Positions 20,895-31,298 of a stretch of DNA of 34,905 nt are shown here, piece after piece. Under the pieces are notes generated by a model. That model searched no databases, was not told where the DNA came from, and worked only from the letters and a program-made list of their open reading frames with translations. Numbering within the stretch: the stretch's first letter is position 1; every line of letters starts with the position of its first letter. Source of the stretch: Trinickia diaoshuihuensis (GTDB taxonomy: Bacteria > Pseudomonadota > Gammaproteobacteria > Burkholderiales > Burkholderiaceae); the NCBI RefSeq assembly GCF_003390925.1, contig NZ_QUBS01000065.1:1-34905 (forward strand). Direction: 5' to 3'. The translations under genes were made by a program, and so were the position numbers.

Positions 20895-20955
20895 CAACCT
20901 GTTGGATAAGCAATTGCAATCGGTTTCGCCAGGCGATTGCTTCTCCAACAGGTTG
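20895..20955. repeat. 23-base inverted repeat in the ppsR-ppsA intergenic region
   Basis: The arms are 20895-20917 and 20933-20955, matching at 21 of 23 positions around a 15-base spacer. The outer part of the arm reads CAACCTGTTGGA. The repeat lies about 85 bases before the ppsA ATG and 150 bases from the ppsR start, in the 296-base divergent intergenic region. A -10-like TAGAAT at 20884-20889, without a good -35, lies just upstream, so the repeat may be within the ppsA leader RNA. No T tract follows, so it is not a simple terminator. It could be an RNA hairpin or an operator. Confidence 0.7.
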
Positions 20956-21041
20956 CACGTGCTGCGCACCGGGTTCCAATGGCCCGCGCGCACCAAGCCC
21001 ACACGCGCGACCGAGTATTTTTTTCACACTTAGGGGCTTGT

Positions 21042-23444
21042 ATGACTAACGCAGCAAACATCGCGAAGGATCAGGCGTATGTAATTCCGTTCGAACAGCT
21101 ACGGATGACCGATGTGGAGATCGTGGGCGGCAAGAATGCGTCGCTCGGCGAGATGATCAGCCAACTGGCTGAAGCGGGTGTGCGCGTGCCCACGGGTTTC
21201 GCCACGACCGCGCTCGCGTTCCGCGATTTCCTCCAGCACAACAATTTGACCGAACGGATTGCCGCTCGCCTCGAAACGCTCGACGTCGACGACGTCAAGG
21301 CGCTCGCGGCCGCCGGTAAGGAAATCCGCGCGTGGATCGTCGATGCGCCGCTGCAACCGCGCCTCGAATCAGAAATCCGCGCCCAATTCGAGACGCTCCA
21401 AAATAGCTCGCCCGAAGAGCTATCGTTCGCCGTGCGTTCGTCGGCGACGGCCGAGGACTTGCCCGATGCGTCGTTCGCCGGGCAACAGGAAAGCTATCTG
21501 AACGTGGTCGGCATCGAGGACGTCCTCGATCGCATGAAGCACGTGTTCGCGTCGCTCTACAACGATCGCGCGATCTCGTATCGCGTCCATAAAGGCTTCA
21601 CGCACGCCGAAGTCGCGCTGTCGGCCGGCGTTCAGCGCATGGTCCGTTCCGATGTCGGCGCGGCCGGCGTCATGTTCACCCTCGACACCGAATCGGGTTT
21701 CAAGGACGCGGTCTTCATCACGTCGAGCTACGGCTTGGGCGAAACCGTCGTGCAAGGGGCGGTGAATCCGGACGAGTTCTACGTCTTCAAGACGACGCTC
21801 GAACAGGGCAAGTACCCCATCATCCGCCGCTCGATCGGCTCCAAGCTCATCAAGATGGAATTCACGAAGCCGGGCGAGCCGGGGCGCGTGAAGACGATCG
21901 ACGTGTCGCACGAGCAGCGCAATCGCTTCTCGATCACCGACGAAGACGTGATCGAACTGGCTAAGTACGCCGTCATCATCGAAAAGCACTACCAGCGTCC
22001 GATGGACATCGAGTGGGGCAAGGACGGCCGCGACGGCAAGATCTTCATCTTGCAAGCGCGTCCCGAGACGGTGAAGAGCCAAGGCGCAGGCAAGGTCGAG
22101 CAGCGCTTCAAGCTGCGCGGCCAATCGCAAGTGCTCGCCACGGGCCGCGCGATCGGTCAAAAGATCGGCGCGGGCCGCGTTCGCGTGATCCACGATCCGT
22201 CGGAAATGGAACGCGTGCAGCCGGGCGACGTGCTCGTGGCCGACATGACCGATCCCAACTGGGAACCCGTGATGAAGCGCGCGTCGGCGATCGTGACCAA
22301 CCGCGGCGGCCGCACCTGCCACGCGGCGATCATCGCGCGTGAACTCGGCGTGCCGGCCGTCGTCGGTTGCGGCGACGCCACCGACGTGCTCAAGGACGGC
22401 TCGCTCGTGACGGTTTCGTGCGCCGAGGGCGACGAGGGCAAGATTTACGACGGGCTGCTCGAAACCGAAGTGACGGAAGTCTCGCGCGGCGAATTGCCGT
22501 CGATTCCCGTCAAGATCATGATGAACGTCGGCAACCCGCAACTCGCGTTCGACTTCTCGCAATTGCCGAATGCGGGCGTGGGCCTCGCGCGCCTCGAGTT
22601 CATCATCAACAACAACATCGGCGTGCACCCGAAGGCGATCCTCGAGTACCCCAACGTCGATCAAGATTTGAAGAAGGCCGTCGAAAGCGTGGCGCGCGGG
22701 CATGCATCGCCGCGTGCGTTCTATGTCGACAAGCTGACCGAAGGCATTGCGACGATCGCCGCGGCGTTCTATCCGCGACCCGTGATCGTGCGTTTGTCCG
22801 ACTTCAAGTCGAACGAGTACAAGAAGCTCATCGGCGGTTCGCGCTACGAACCCGATGAAGAAAATCCGATGCTCGGCTTCCGTGGCGCCTCGCGCTACAT
22901 CGCGCAGGATTTCGCGCAAGCGTTCGAGATGGAATGCATGGCGCTCAAGCGCGTGCGCGAGGACATGGGCCTCACGAACGTCGAGATCATGGTGCCCTTC
23001 GTGCGTACGGTGAAGCAAGCCGAGCGCGTGGTCGGTCTGCTCGAGAAGTTCGGCCTGAAGCGCGGCGAGAACGGCCTGCGGCTCATCATGATGTGCGAAG
23101 TGCCGTCCAATGCGATTTTGGCGGAGCAATTCCTGCAGCACTTCGACGGTTTCTCGATCGGCTCGAACGACTTGACGCAGCTCACGCTCGGTCTCGACCG
23201 CGATTCCGGCATGGAGTTGCTGGCCGTGGACTTCGACGAGCGCGACGAAGCCGTCAAGTTCTTGCTCAAGCGCGCGATCGAAACGTGCCGCCGGATGGAC
23301 AAATACGTCGGTATTTGCGGCCAAGGCCCGTCGGATCACCCCGACTTCGCGCAGTGGCTCGCCGACGAAGGCATCGCCTCCATTTCGCTGAATCCCGACA
23401 CGATCATCGATACGTGGCAAGCGTTGGCCAAATCGGCGAAGTAA
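21042..23444 (+). CDS. ppsA: Phosphoenolpyruvate synthase (pyruvate, water dikinase)
   Basis: This 800-residue enzyme makes PEP from pyruvate, ATP and water, needed for gluconeogenic growth. The N-terminal ATP-grasp domain has [15 protein letters not shown] and [20 protein letters not shown]. The swivelling phosphohistidine domain has [18 protein letters not shown], with catalytic H427. The C-terminal PEP/pyruvate barrel has the [15 protein letters not shown] region, [18 protein letters not shown] and the acid/base Cys in [11 protein letters not shown]. The long frame opens upstream at 20937, but the ATG at 21042, with AGGGG 5 bases before it, gives the usual N-terminus. It is divergent from its own regulator ppsR and ends at a strong terminator. 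Confidence 0.98.
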   Translation: MTNAANIAKDQAYVIPFEQLRMTDVEIVGGKNASLGEMISQLAEAGVRVPTGFATTALAFRDFLQHNNLTERIAARLETLDVDDVKALAAAGKEIRAWIVDAPLQPRLESEIRAQFETLQNSSPEELSFAVRSSATAEDLPDASFAGQQESYLNVVGIEDVLDRMKHVFASLYNDRAISYRVHKGFTHAEVALSAGVQRMVRSDVGAAGVMFTLDTESGFKDAVFITSSYGLGETVVQGAVNPDEFYVFKTTLEQGKYPIIRRSIGSKLIKMEFTKPGEPGRVKTIDVSHEQRNRFSITDEDVIELAKYAVIIEKHYQRPMDIEWGKDGRDGKIFILQARPETVKSQGAGKVEQRFKLRGQSQVLATGRAIGQKIGAGRVRVIHDPSEMERVQPGDVLVADMTDPNWEPVMKRASAIVTNRGGRTCHAAIIARELGVPAVVGCGDATDVLKDGSLVTVSCAEGDEGKIYDGLLETEVTEVSRGELPSIPVKIMMNVGNPQLAFDFSQLPNAGVGLARLEFIINNNIGVHPKAILEYPNVDQDLKKAVESVARGHASPRAFYVDKLTEGIATIAAAFYPRPVIVRLSDFKSNEYKKLIGGSRYEPDEENPMLGFRGASRYIAQDFAQAFEMECMALKRVREDMGLTNVEIMVPFVRTVKQAERVVGLLEKFGLKRGENGLRLIMMCEVPSNAILAEQFLQHFDGFSIGSNDLTQLTLGLDRDSGMELLAVDFDERDEAVKFLLKRAIETCRRMDKYVGICGQGPSDHPDFAQWLADEGIASISLNPDTIIDTWQALAKSAK

Positions 23445-23495
23445 CCGTCCCATGTTGAGGGGCCGCCCACCAAGGCGGGCCCCGCTTCGTGCTAT

Positions 23496-23526
23496 AACGC
23501 CCCGGTGTAACCCGGGGCGTTTTTTT
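23496..23526 (+). terminator. Rho-independent terminator after ppsA
   Basis: AACGCCCCGG (23496-23505) pairs perfectly with CCGGGGCGTT (23512-23521) around a 6-base loop, followed by a run of T through 23526. It ends one base before the GAGGAG ribosome binding site of the next gene. A lesser GC-rich hairpin, GGCCGCCC/GGCGGGCC, lies just upstream around 23461-23482. Confidence 0.88.
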
Positions 23527-23539
23527 CGAGGAGACCGAG

Positions 23540-24004
23540 ATGGCGCCGAACGATTTTCTCTGGTGGATCGGTGCGGGGGCGCTGATCGTGGCCGAGCTGC
23601 TGACAGGCACGTTCTACTTGCTGATGATCGCGCTTGGTTTTCTCGCCGGCGCGGTGGCTAAGCTCTACGGCGCGAGCTTGGCCGCGCAATGCGTCTGGGC
23701 GGCCGTGATCGCGCTTGCCGCCGTCATGTTGCTGCGCCGCTCTCGCTTCGGACGCCGCCAGCGGCGCGATGCCTCGAGCAATCCCGATGTCGTGCTGGAC
23801 GTGGGCGCACCCGTGCAAGTGAGCGCTTGGCGCGATGGGCGCGCGCGCGTACCGTATCGCGGCGCCGAGTGGGATGTCGAGCTTGCCCCCGGCGAACGCG
23901 AGGATGCGGGCGTCTACGAAATCGCGGCCGTTCGGGCCAATCGTCTCGTTTTGGTCGCAAGAGGGCGAGCCCCTCATCATCCGGTATCGACAACAAAGGA
24001 GTGA
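23540..24004 (+). CDS. NfeD-family membrane protein
   Basis: This 154-residue protein has two or three hydrophobic segments at the N-terminus (WWIGAGALIVAELLTGTF, YLLMIALGFLAGAVA and WAAVIALAAVMLL). A soluble C-terminal OB-like domain follows, rich in beta residues (GAPVQVSAWRDGRARVPYRG). This is the short NfeD type, without a serine protease domain. Such proteins pair with SPFH/stomatin proteins in membrane microdomains, and a stomatin-like gene begins 3 bases downstream. GGAG at 23530-23533 lies 6 bases before the ATG. No specific function is known from sequence. Confidence 0.88.
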   Translation: MAPNDFLWWIGAGALIVAELLTGTFYLLMIALGFLAGAVAKLYGASLAAQCVWAAVIALAAVMLLRRSRFGRRQRRDASSNPDVVLDVGAPVQVSAWRDGRARVPYRGAEWDVELAPGEREDAGVYEIAAVRANRLVLVARGRAPHHPVSTTKE

Positions 24005-24007
24005 ATA

Positions 24008-24946
24008 ATGGATATGACTATCGTCGGGCTCGTGCTGCTCATCGTCGTGATCGCCATCGCCGCGCAGACGATCAAGATCGTGCCGCAGCAACATGCATGG
24101 GTGCTCGAGCGATTCGGCCGGTACCATGCAACGCTGGTGCCGGGTTTGAACATCGTGCTGCCGTTCGTCGATCGTGTCGCCTACCGCCACGTGTTGAAAG
24201 AGATCCCGCTCGACGTGCCCGGTCAAATCTGCATTACGCGGGACAACACGCAACTGCAAGTCGACGGCGTCCTTTATTTCCAAGTGACCGATGCCATGAA
24301 GGCATCGTACGGGTCGAGCAACTACGTGCAGGCGATCACGCAGCTATCTCAAACGACGCTGCGCTCGGTCATCGGCAAGCTCGAACTCGATAAGACGTTC
24401 GAGGAGCGCGACCTCATCAACCATAGCGTCGTCTCCGCGCTCGATGAGGCGGCTTCGAGCTGGGGTGTGAAAGTGCTGCGCTACGAGATCAAGGATCTAA
24501 CGCCGCCCAAGGAGATTCTGCATGCGATGCAGGCGCAAATCACGGCGGAGCGCGAAAAGCGCGCGTTGATCGCGGCGTCCGAGGGGCGTAAGCAGGAGCA
24601 GATCAATATCGCCTCGGGCGGGCGCGAGGCGGCCATCCAGAAGTCCGAGGGGGAGAAGCAGGCGGCCATCAATCAGGCGCAAGGGCAAGCCGCGGCTATC
24701 TTGGCGGTAGCGGAGGCCAACGCGCAGGCCATCCAGAAGATCGCGCAGGCGATTCAATCCACGGGTGGGATGGACGCCGTCAACCTGAAAGTAGCCGAGC
24801 AGTACGTGAACGCCTTCGGCAACCTCGCCAAAGCCGGCAATACGTTGATCGTGCCGGGCAATCTCTCCGACTTGGGCTCGATGGTGGCGTCGGCGCTCGC
24901 GATCGTCAATCGCGGCAAGGGTGGGGCGGTGGCCGACGCGCGATGA
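24008..24946 (+). CDS. SPFH/Band 7 (stomatin-like, QmcA-type) membrane protein
   Basis: This 312-residue protein has a single N-terminal membrane segment (TIVGLVLLIVVIAIAAQTI) and an SPFH domain starting at VPQQHAWVLERFGRYHATL. A helical, coiled-coil-prone region rich in Ala, Gln and Lys follows (QITAEREKRALIAASEG, EGEKQAAINQAQGQAAA), with a hydrophobic C-terminal tail. Proteins of this type form large membrane-bound cages or scaffolds and protect or organise membrane proteins. AAAGGAG sits 6 bases before the ATG, overlapping the end of the partner nfeD gene. It resembles E. coli QmcA in outline, but the symbol is not assigned. Confidence 0.93.
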   Translation: MDMTIVGLVLLIVVIAIAAQTIKIVPQQHAWVLERFGRYHATLVPGLNIVLPFVDRVAYRHVLKEIPLDVPGQICITRDNTQLQVDGVLYFQVTDAMKASYGSSNYVQAITQLSQTTLRSVIGKLELDKTFEERDLINHSVVSALDEAASSWGVKVLRYEIKDLTPPKEILHAMQAQITAEREKRALIAASEGRKQEQINIASGGREAAIQKSEGEKQAAINQAQGQAAAILAVAEANAQAIQKIAQAIQSTGGMDAVNLKVAEQYVNAFGNLAKAGNTLIVPGNLSDLGSMVASALAIVNRGKGGAVADAR

Positions 24947-25002
24947 GCGTGCGAGCGCACGAGCGCGTGGCCGATTGACGCAGGGGCGGCCTGGGTTTGG
25001 TA

Positions 25003-25443
25003 CTAGGAGCGCATGATTCGCGCTTTCTCGCGTTCCCAGTCGCGCTTTTTCTCGGTTTCGCGTTTGTCGTGCAGCTTCTTGCCCTTGGCGAGCCCGATTT
25101 CGCATTTGACGCGGCCGCCTTTGTAGTGAAAGTTCAGCGGCACGAGCGTATAGCCGCGCTGCTCCACTTTGCCGATGAGCTTTTTGATCTCGTCGGCATG
25201 CAAGAGCAGCTTGCGCGTGCGCACGGGGTCGGGCTTGATGTGCGTCGATGCCTCGGGCAGCGGGCTGATGTGCGCGCCGATCAGGAAGAGCTCGCCGGCA
25301 CGAATGACGACGTAGCCTTCCTTGATCTGGCCGCGCCCGGCGCGAAGCGCCTTGACTTCCCATCCCTCGAGCACGAGCCCCGCTTCGTACCGTTCCTCGA
25401 TAAAGTAATCGAAGAAGGCTTTTCTGTTGTCGATGATGCTCAT
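25003..25443 (-). CDS. smpB: SsrA-binding protein SmpB
   Basis: This 146-residue protein binds tmRNA and carries it to stalled ribosomes for trans-translation. N-terminal [20 protein letters not shown] and [19 protein letters not shown], then [17 protein letters not shown] and [15 protein letters not shown], are all typical. The basic C-terminal tail [20 protein letters not shown] is the part that enters the mRNA channel. Length is slightly below the E. coli protein. The ATG at 25441-25443 fits the family start. It is divergent from ratA, the conserved smpB-ratA-rnfH arrangement. Confidence 0.97.
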   Translation of the reverse strand: MSIIDNRKAFFDYFIEERYEAGLVLEGWEVKALRAGRGQIKEGYVVIRAGELFLIGAHISPLPEASTHIKPDPVRTRKLLLHADEIKKLIGKVEQRGYTLVPLNFHYKGGRVKCEIGLAKGKKLHDKRETEKKRDWEREKARIMRS

Positions 25444-25453
25444 GAATATGGAA

Positions 25454-25501
25454 GGCGCCCAACTCGTTTAAAATCACGATTTTAGCAAAGCGGCGCCCAA
25501 C
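25454..25501. promoter_or_regulatory. Divergent smpB/ratA promoter region with flanking direct repeats
   Basis: The palindrome TAAAATC-AC-GATTTTA (25469-25484) places a TAAAAT -10-like box on each strand (25469-25474 plus; 25479-25484 minus). It is flanked by two exact copies of GGCGCCCAAC in the same orientation, at 25454-25463 and 25492-25501. No strong -35 boxes are seen. The arrangement suggests overlapping divergent promoters with a possible shared regulatory site. Confidence 0.4.
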
Positions 25502-25546
25502 GAGCCCGCCACGCTCGCTCCACTTCCGCCGCGCGCAGTGCTCCTT

Positions 25547-25984
25547 ATGGCAGATGTTCAGAAAACCGTCTTGATCCGCCACTCGGCGGAGCGAATGTTC
25601 GATCTCGTCACCGACGTGGCCGACTATCCCAACTTCCTGCCTTGGTGCGGGGGTGTCGAAATACGCCGGCAGGAAGAGCATGAGATGGAGGCGCGCATCG
25701 ACATCAACTTCAAGGGCATCAAGCAGCACTTCGCGACGCACAATACGCAGGAGCGGCCCACACGTATCGACATGGAGTTCGCCGACGGCCCGTTTCGCAA
25801 GTTCACGGGCTACTGGCGCTTCACCCCGCTGCGGAGCGACGCCTGCAAGATCGAGTTCGCGCTGCACTACGAGTTCTCGAGCGTCATTCTCGAAAAGATC
25901 ATCGGCCCGGTGTTCAATCACATCGCGAATACGTTCGTCGAATCGTTCGTCAAGCGCGCCGACGAGCGCTACGGCCGGCCATGA
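25547..25984 (+). CDS. ratA: RatA-family START-domain protein
   Basis: This 145-residue protein belongs to the polyketide-cyclase/START-like family that includes E. coli RatA, reported to block ribosomal subunit joining, and mitochondrial Coq10, which binds ubiquinone. ADVQKTVLIRHSAERMFDLV, DVADYPNFLPWCGG and the C-terminal FVESFVKRADERYG are characteristic. The two suggested roles cannot be separated from sequence. The ATG at 25547 gives the usual N-terminus; a GTG three codons upstream (25538) is possible. The stop overlaps the rnfH ATG by four bases. Confidence 0.92.
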   Translation: MADVQKTVLIRHSAERMFDLVTDVADYPNFLPWCGGVEIRRQEEHEMEARIDINFKGIKQHFATHNTQERPTRIDMEFADGPFRKFTGYWRFTPLRSDACKIEFALHYEFSSVILEKIIGPVFNHIANTFVESFVKRADERYGRP

Positions 25985-26313
25985 GCGCGACGCTTTCCAT
26001 CGAAGTGTGCTACGCGCGGGCCGACGCGCAGACGCTGATCGCGCTGACGCTGCCTGCCGGCGCGACCGTGCGCGACGCCATCGCCGTAAGCGAAATCGCG
26101 CTCAAGCATCCTGAAATCGACCCGCTGGCGGCGAAGATCGGCGTATTCGGCAAGCTCGCGTCGCTCGATACGACGCTGGCCGATCACGACCGGGTCGAGA
26201 TCTATCGGCCGCTGATCGTCGATCCGAAGCTGGCCCGTCAGCGCCGCGTCGAAAAAACGCGGCGCGCCGGTTCGATCGAAGGACGCAAGTGGCTGCCTAA
26301 GGATTCGCGCTGA
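25981..26313 (+). CDS. rnfH: RnfH-family (RatB-like) protein
   Basis: This 110-residue protein has the beta-grasp, ubiquitin-like pattern of the RnfH/UPF0125 family: SIEVCYARADAQTLIALTLP, GATVRDAIAVSEI, then GVFGKLASLDTTLADHDRVE and IYRPLIVDPKLARQRRVEK. Its biochemical role is unknown; it commonly pairs with ratA, as here with an ATGA overlap. The basic C-terminal tail, rich in Arg and Lys, is a little longer than in short homologues. Its last 17 bases overlap the end of the convergent transporter gene. Confidence 0.92.
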   Translation: MSATLSIEVCYARADAQTLIALTLPAGATVRDAIAVSEIALKHPEIDPLAAKIGVFGKLASLDTTLADHDRVEIYRPLIVDPKLARQRRVEKTRRAGSIEGRKWLPKDSR

Positions 26314-27274
26314 GCTGGGCCTCGAGGGGCGCCGCCCGTCCGGCGCCATCGTCGTGCCGCCGGACAGACCAAAGGACGCCCGCCAACAGCAACGCGATCG
26401 CGGCGGCTTCGAGCGGGCGCGGCAATCGCCAGTCGTAGACGAAGCCATAAAGCAGGGCGAATAGCGTCTCGAAGACGATCAACTGACCCGAGAGGGTCAA
26501 CGGGACCCGCTTCGATGCCGCATTCCACAGGCCCGTGCCGAGCCAGGACGGGCCCACGGCCAATCCCAAATTCAGTATCCAGAACACGGTCCAGCGCGCC
26601 TCCGGATGAACGGCGGCGTGGGCGCCGCCCGGCGTCAAGAGACAGCCGATCCACGCGATCGCCCCGAACAGGCCGGTCGCGAGACCGAGCAAGACCGACC
26701 ATTCGTTACCGTCGAAATGCGGATTGCGCCTCAGATAGCGGGTATTTTCGACGGCGAACCACGTCCAGCTCAGCAGCGCGCCGCTCGCACACGCGACGCC
26801 CACGAGCTTGTCGAACACGCCCCCTGTGCCCGCGGCGGACTCGGCGGTCGCGAAGACGTCCACGTTGATGCAGACGATCCCCGCCGCCACGAGCAGCAAC
26901 GGCCAATAAAGGCGCGTAAGCGGCACGGCGCCGGCGTCGCGGCGTCCCGCCAGCGTTACCGTGACGGGCAGGATGCCGACGATCAGCGACGTCGGGCCGA
27001 TGCCGACCCGATGCACCCCGGCGGTCAAAAAGACGTAGTAGACGAGGTTGCCGACGAAGGCCAGTTTGCCGACGGCGAATACGTCCTCGCGCGTGAGCTT
27101 GCCCGCGAGGCGACGCATCATCGGCAATGCCGCGGCGATCGACACGAGACCGTACATCATGCAGCGGGCTGCGCCGAGCCAAAACGGCGCGAAATCGGGC
27201 AGCAAGCGCGGCACGAGAAAGACCGTGCCCCAAATCGCGCCCGCCATCACCCCGTACATCACCCCACGCCGCAT
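26297..27274 (-). CDS. EamA/DMT-family membrane transporter
   Basis: This 325-residue protein has about ten hydrophobic segments in two similar halves, as in drug/metabolite transporters. Visible segments include VMYGVMAGAIWGTVFLVPRL, the first of them, YVFLTAGVHRVGIGPTSLIV, LYWPLLLVAAGIVCINVDVF and FETLFALLYGFVYDW. The substrate cannot be told; EamA proteins export amino acids, metabolites or drugs. GAGGGGAAC about 6 bases before the ATG is a good ribosome binding site. It is convergent with rnfH, overlapping it by 17 bases, and divergent from guaB. Confidence 0.88.
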   Translation of the reverse strand: MRRGVMYGVMAGAIWGTVFLVPRLLPDFAPFWLGAARCMMYGLVSIAAALPMMRRLAGKLTREDVFAVGKLAFVGNLVYYVFLTAGVHRVGIGPTSLIVGILPVTVTLAGRRDAGAVPLTRLYWPLLLVAAGIVCINVDVFATAESAAGTGGVFDKLVGVACASGALLSWTWFAVENTRYLRRNPHFDGNEWSVLLGLATGLFGAIAWIGCLLTPGGAHAAVHPEARWTVFWILNLGLAVGPSWLGTGLWNAASKRVPLTLSGQLIVFETLFALLYGFVYDWRLPRPLEAAAIALLLAGVLWSVRRHDDGAGRAAPLEAQLSANP

Positions 27275-27527
27275 GCTCGTTCCCCTCGAAAATGGTTGAA
27301 TGCCCGGAGCTTAGAGTGGGAAACGGCGTGCTGTCTTGTTCGATACTGCAATGGCCGGCACGTCGTTTGCGCCCCTTTCAGGACTTGCTTTTCCTCTGTT
27401 TTGAATGGGCGGGCCGCGCGAACGCGCACGAGCGGCAAACGAAACTTGAGCGAACACCGCTCGAACCCAAAAGCGAAACGCGGTGCCCGTCCGGAACAGA
27501 AAAAACGCTAACTCGCTGTTCGCACAG

Positions 27528-27556
27528 TGAAAAAGCAGGGAGGTATCGCGTATAAT
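27528..27556 (+). promoter_or_regulatory. Promoter for guaB in a 308-base divergent intergenic region
   Basis: A perfect -10 box TATAAT (27551-27556) follows a weak -35 TGAAAA (27528-27533) at 17 bases. The predicted leader is only about 20 bases. The rest of the eamA-guaB gap (27275-27527) is less GC-rich than the coding DNA and shows no gene; a small stem GAGCG/CGCTC is at 27448-27462. Confidence 0.6.
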
Positions 27557-27582
27557 TCGCTTTTGCGCCCATAGGATTTGCC

Positions 27583-29043
<1,461 letters not shown>

Positions 29044-29049
29044 ACGCCG

Positions 29050-29601
29050 ATGAAACCGCTGCTGCGCGCTGTCCTCATCGTCGATACAGGGCTTTATTTG
29101 AGCTCGGGTGCCGCGTTGCTGCTGTCGCCGCTTCCCGGCGTGCAGCGCGCGCTGCAACTGGCCGCGATCGAGCCCGCGATGGTGGGGCAGATGCTCGGGC
29201 TCGCGTTGCTGGGGTTGGCGTGGCTCTCGCTGCGTGGCGCGCTCGACGGCGCCATGACGGTGGGTGTGGCCAAGATCGTCGGCCATGTGACATGGCTAGC
29301 CGGTGCGTTGGTACTGGCGTGGGCGATCGGGCCGCATGCGCTGTGGCTGCCTGCGCTCGGCATCGTGCCGAATCTGTTGGTCGGTGGATTGCTGGTCGTC
29401 GTCGGGCTGGGCGGAGCGCGCTTCGCCGGGGCCGTGCGGCGGCGCGAGATCGGCAAGGCCGCGCAGGCTGCGGCCGATACCGCCAAGCGCAAACAGCCGG
29501 TGGGCGTTGGTCCGGATACGGTGAGTACGGCTTCGCACGTCGAGACTGTCGAGGCCGCCGCCCAGCCTGCTTCCGCGCCGAGGCCTCCGTTTCATGGTTG
29601 A
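29050..29601 (+). CDS. Small membrane protein of unknown function between guaB and guaA
   Basis: I do not recognise this 183-residue protein. It has about four hydrophobic segments in the first 130 residues (LLRAVLIVDTGLYLSSGAAL, MLGLALLGLAWLSL, VTWLAGALVLAWAI and NLLVGGLLVVVGLGG). A basic linker follows (VRRREIGKAAQAAADTAKRK), then an Ala/Pro-rich tail ending APRPPFHG. It starts 6 bases after guaB, so it is very likely co-transcribed, and ends 96 bases before guaA. Membrane topology suggests an inner-membrane protein with a cytoplasmic or periplasmic tail. No enzymatic motif is visible. Confidence 0.75.
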   Translation: MKPLLRAVLIVDTGLYLSSGAALLLSPLPGVQRALQLAAIEPAMVGQMLGLALLGLAWLSLRGALDGAMTVGVAKIVGHVTWLAGALVLAWAIGPHALWLPALGIVPNLLVGGLLVVVGLGGARFAGAVRRREIGKAAQAAADTAKRKQPVGVGPDTVSTASHVETVEAAAQPASAPRPPFHG

Positions 29602-29697
29602 GCGCGCACGCCGCGCGCGAGCCTTCGTATTTGATCAATCATCCGCGGCGCGATAGCTGCTGCGACCGTCTTTATTTACTATCGATCCGTGCCTGCC

Positions 29698-31281
29698 ATG
29701 CATGACAAGATCCTGATCCTCGATATGGGTTCGCAAGTCACTCAACTGATTGCGCGCCGCATTCGGGAAGCCCACGTCTACTCGGAAATTCATCCCTACG
29801 ACGTCGACGACGCGTTCATCCGCGATTTCGCCCCCAAGGGCATCATCCTGTCGGGCGGCCCGAGTTCCGTCACCGAGGCCGATGCGCCGCGTGCGCCGCA
29901 GGCCGTGTTCGAGCTTGGCGTGCCGGTCCTGGGTATTTGCTACGGCATGCAGACGATGGCCGAGCAGTTGGGTGGCAAGGTCGAGTTGGGTCACGTGCGG
30001 GAATTCGGTTACGCGGAAGTGCGCGCGCGCAACCATACGAGCTTGCTCGAGGGGATCGAGGATTTCGTGACGCCCGAAGGCCACGGCATGCTCAAGGTCT
30101 GGATGAGCCACGGCGACAAGGTCACGCAGATGCCGGAAGGCTTTGCGTTGATGGCCTCGACCGAATCGTGTCCGATCGCCGCGATGGCCGACGAGGCGCG
30201 CCGCTTCTACGGCTTGCAATGGCACCCGGAAGTCACGCATACGGTGAAGGGGCGGGCGATGCTCGAGCGTTTCGTGCTGCAGATTTGCGGCGCGAAAGCG
30301 GACTGGGAGATGGGGCATTACATCGACGAAGCGGTCGAGAAGATTCGTGCGCAAGTCGGCAGCGAGCATGTGATTCTAGGCTTGTCGGGTGGCGTCGATT
30401 CGTCGGTGGCCGCGGCGCTGTTGCATCGCGCGATCGGCGATCAATTGACGTGCGTGTTCGTCGATCACGGCTTGCTGCGGTTGAACGAAGCCGAGCAAGT
30501 GATGGCGACGTTCGCCGATCACCTTGGCGTGCGTGTGATTCATGTCGATGCGAGCGAAGCGTTCCTTTCGAAGCTCGCCGGCGTGACCGATCCCGAGCAA
30601 AAGCGCAAGATCATCGGCGCCGAGTTCGTGGAAGTGTTCCAGGCCGAGGCGGGCAAGCTGACCGATGCGAAGTGGCTCGCACAGGGCACGATCTATCCCG
30701 ATGTGATCGAATCGGCGGGTAAGGGCAAGAAGGCGACCCATACGATCAAGAGCCACCACAACGTCGGCGGCTTGCCCGAGACGTTGAACTTGAAGCTGCT
30801 CGAACCGCTGCGCGAACTGTTCAAGGATGAAGTGCGCGAGTTGGGCGTGAAGCTCGGTTTGCCGCATGCGATGGTGTATCGCCATCCGTTCCCGGGGCCG
30901 GGACTCGGCGTGCGGATTCTCGGGGAAGTGCGCCGCGATTTCGCGGATCTGCTGCGCCGTGCCGACGCGATTTTCATCGAGACGCTGCGCAATACGATCG
31001 ACAAGGAAACGGGCAAGTCGTGGTACGACCTGACGAGCCAGGCGTTTGCGGTGTTTCTGCCGGTCAAGAGCGTGGGCGTGATGGGGGATGGGCGGACGTA
31101 TGAGTATGTCGTGGCGCTGCGCGCCGTGCAGACGCTCGACTTCATGACCGCGCATTGGGCCCATCTGCCGCATGAGCTGCTCGGGCAGGTGTCGAACCGG
31201 ATCATTAACGAAGTGCGCGGGATTAATCGGGTTGTTTACGATATCTCGGGGAAGCCGCCGGCGACGATTGAGTGGGAGTGA
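29698..31281 (+). CDS. guaA: GMP synthase (glutamine-hydrolysing)
   Basis: This 527-residue enzyme aminates XMP to GMP using ammonia released from glutamine. The amidotransferase domain has the nucleophile C81 in [15 protein letters not shown], with H176 and E178 in WHPEVTHT. The ATP pyrophosphatase P-loop [14 protein letters not shown] begins near residue 229, and the C-terminal dimerisation domain ends PPATIEWE. The ATG at 29698 gives [13 protein letters not shown]; a GTG three codons upstream is less likely. The first motif reads DMGSQ where most homologues have DFGSQ or DYGSQ. The frame is intact to the conserved C-terminus although a genomic island begins right after the stop, which fits insertion into its 3' end with the end restored. 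Confidence 0.98.
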   Translation: MHDKILILDMGSQVTQLIARRIREAHVYSEIHPYDVDDAFIRDFAPKGIILSGGPSSVTEADAPRAPQAVFELGVPVLGICYGMQTMAEQLGGKVELGHVREFGYAEVRARNHTSLLEGIEDFVTPEGHGMLKVWMSHGDKVTQMPEGFALMASTESCPIAAMADEARRFYGLQWHPEVTHTVKGRAMLERFVLQICGAKADWEMGHYIDEAVEKIRAQVGSEHVILGLSGGVDSSVAAALLHRAIGDQLTCVFVDHGLLRLNEAEQVMATFADHLGVRVIHVDASEAFLSKLAGVTDPEQKRKIIGAEFVEVFQAEAGKLTDAKWLAQGTIYPDVIESAGKGKKATHTIKSHHNVGGLPETLNLKLLEPLRELFKDEVRELGVKLGLPHAMVYRHPFPGPGLGVRILGEVRRDFADLLRRADAIFIETLRNTIDKETGKSWYDLTSQAFAVFLPVKSVGVMGDGRTYEYVVALRAVQTLDFMTAHWAHLPHELLGQVSNRIINEVRGINRVVYDISGKPPATIEWE

Positions 31282-31298
31282 ATTGACGTCCTTCGAGG

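Noticed and set aside
21420-23453. 677-residue open frame on the minus strand opposite ppsA
   Set aside because: Shadow of ppsA: strong third-position GC bias produces long antisense frames.
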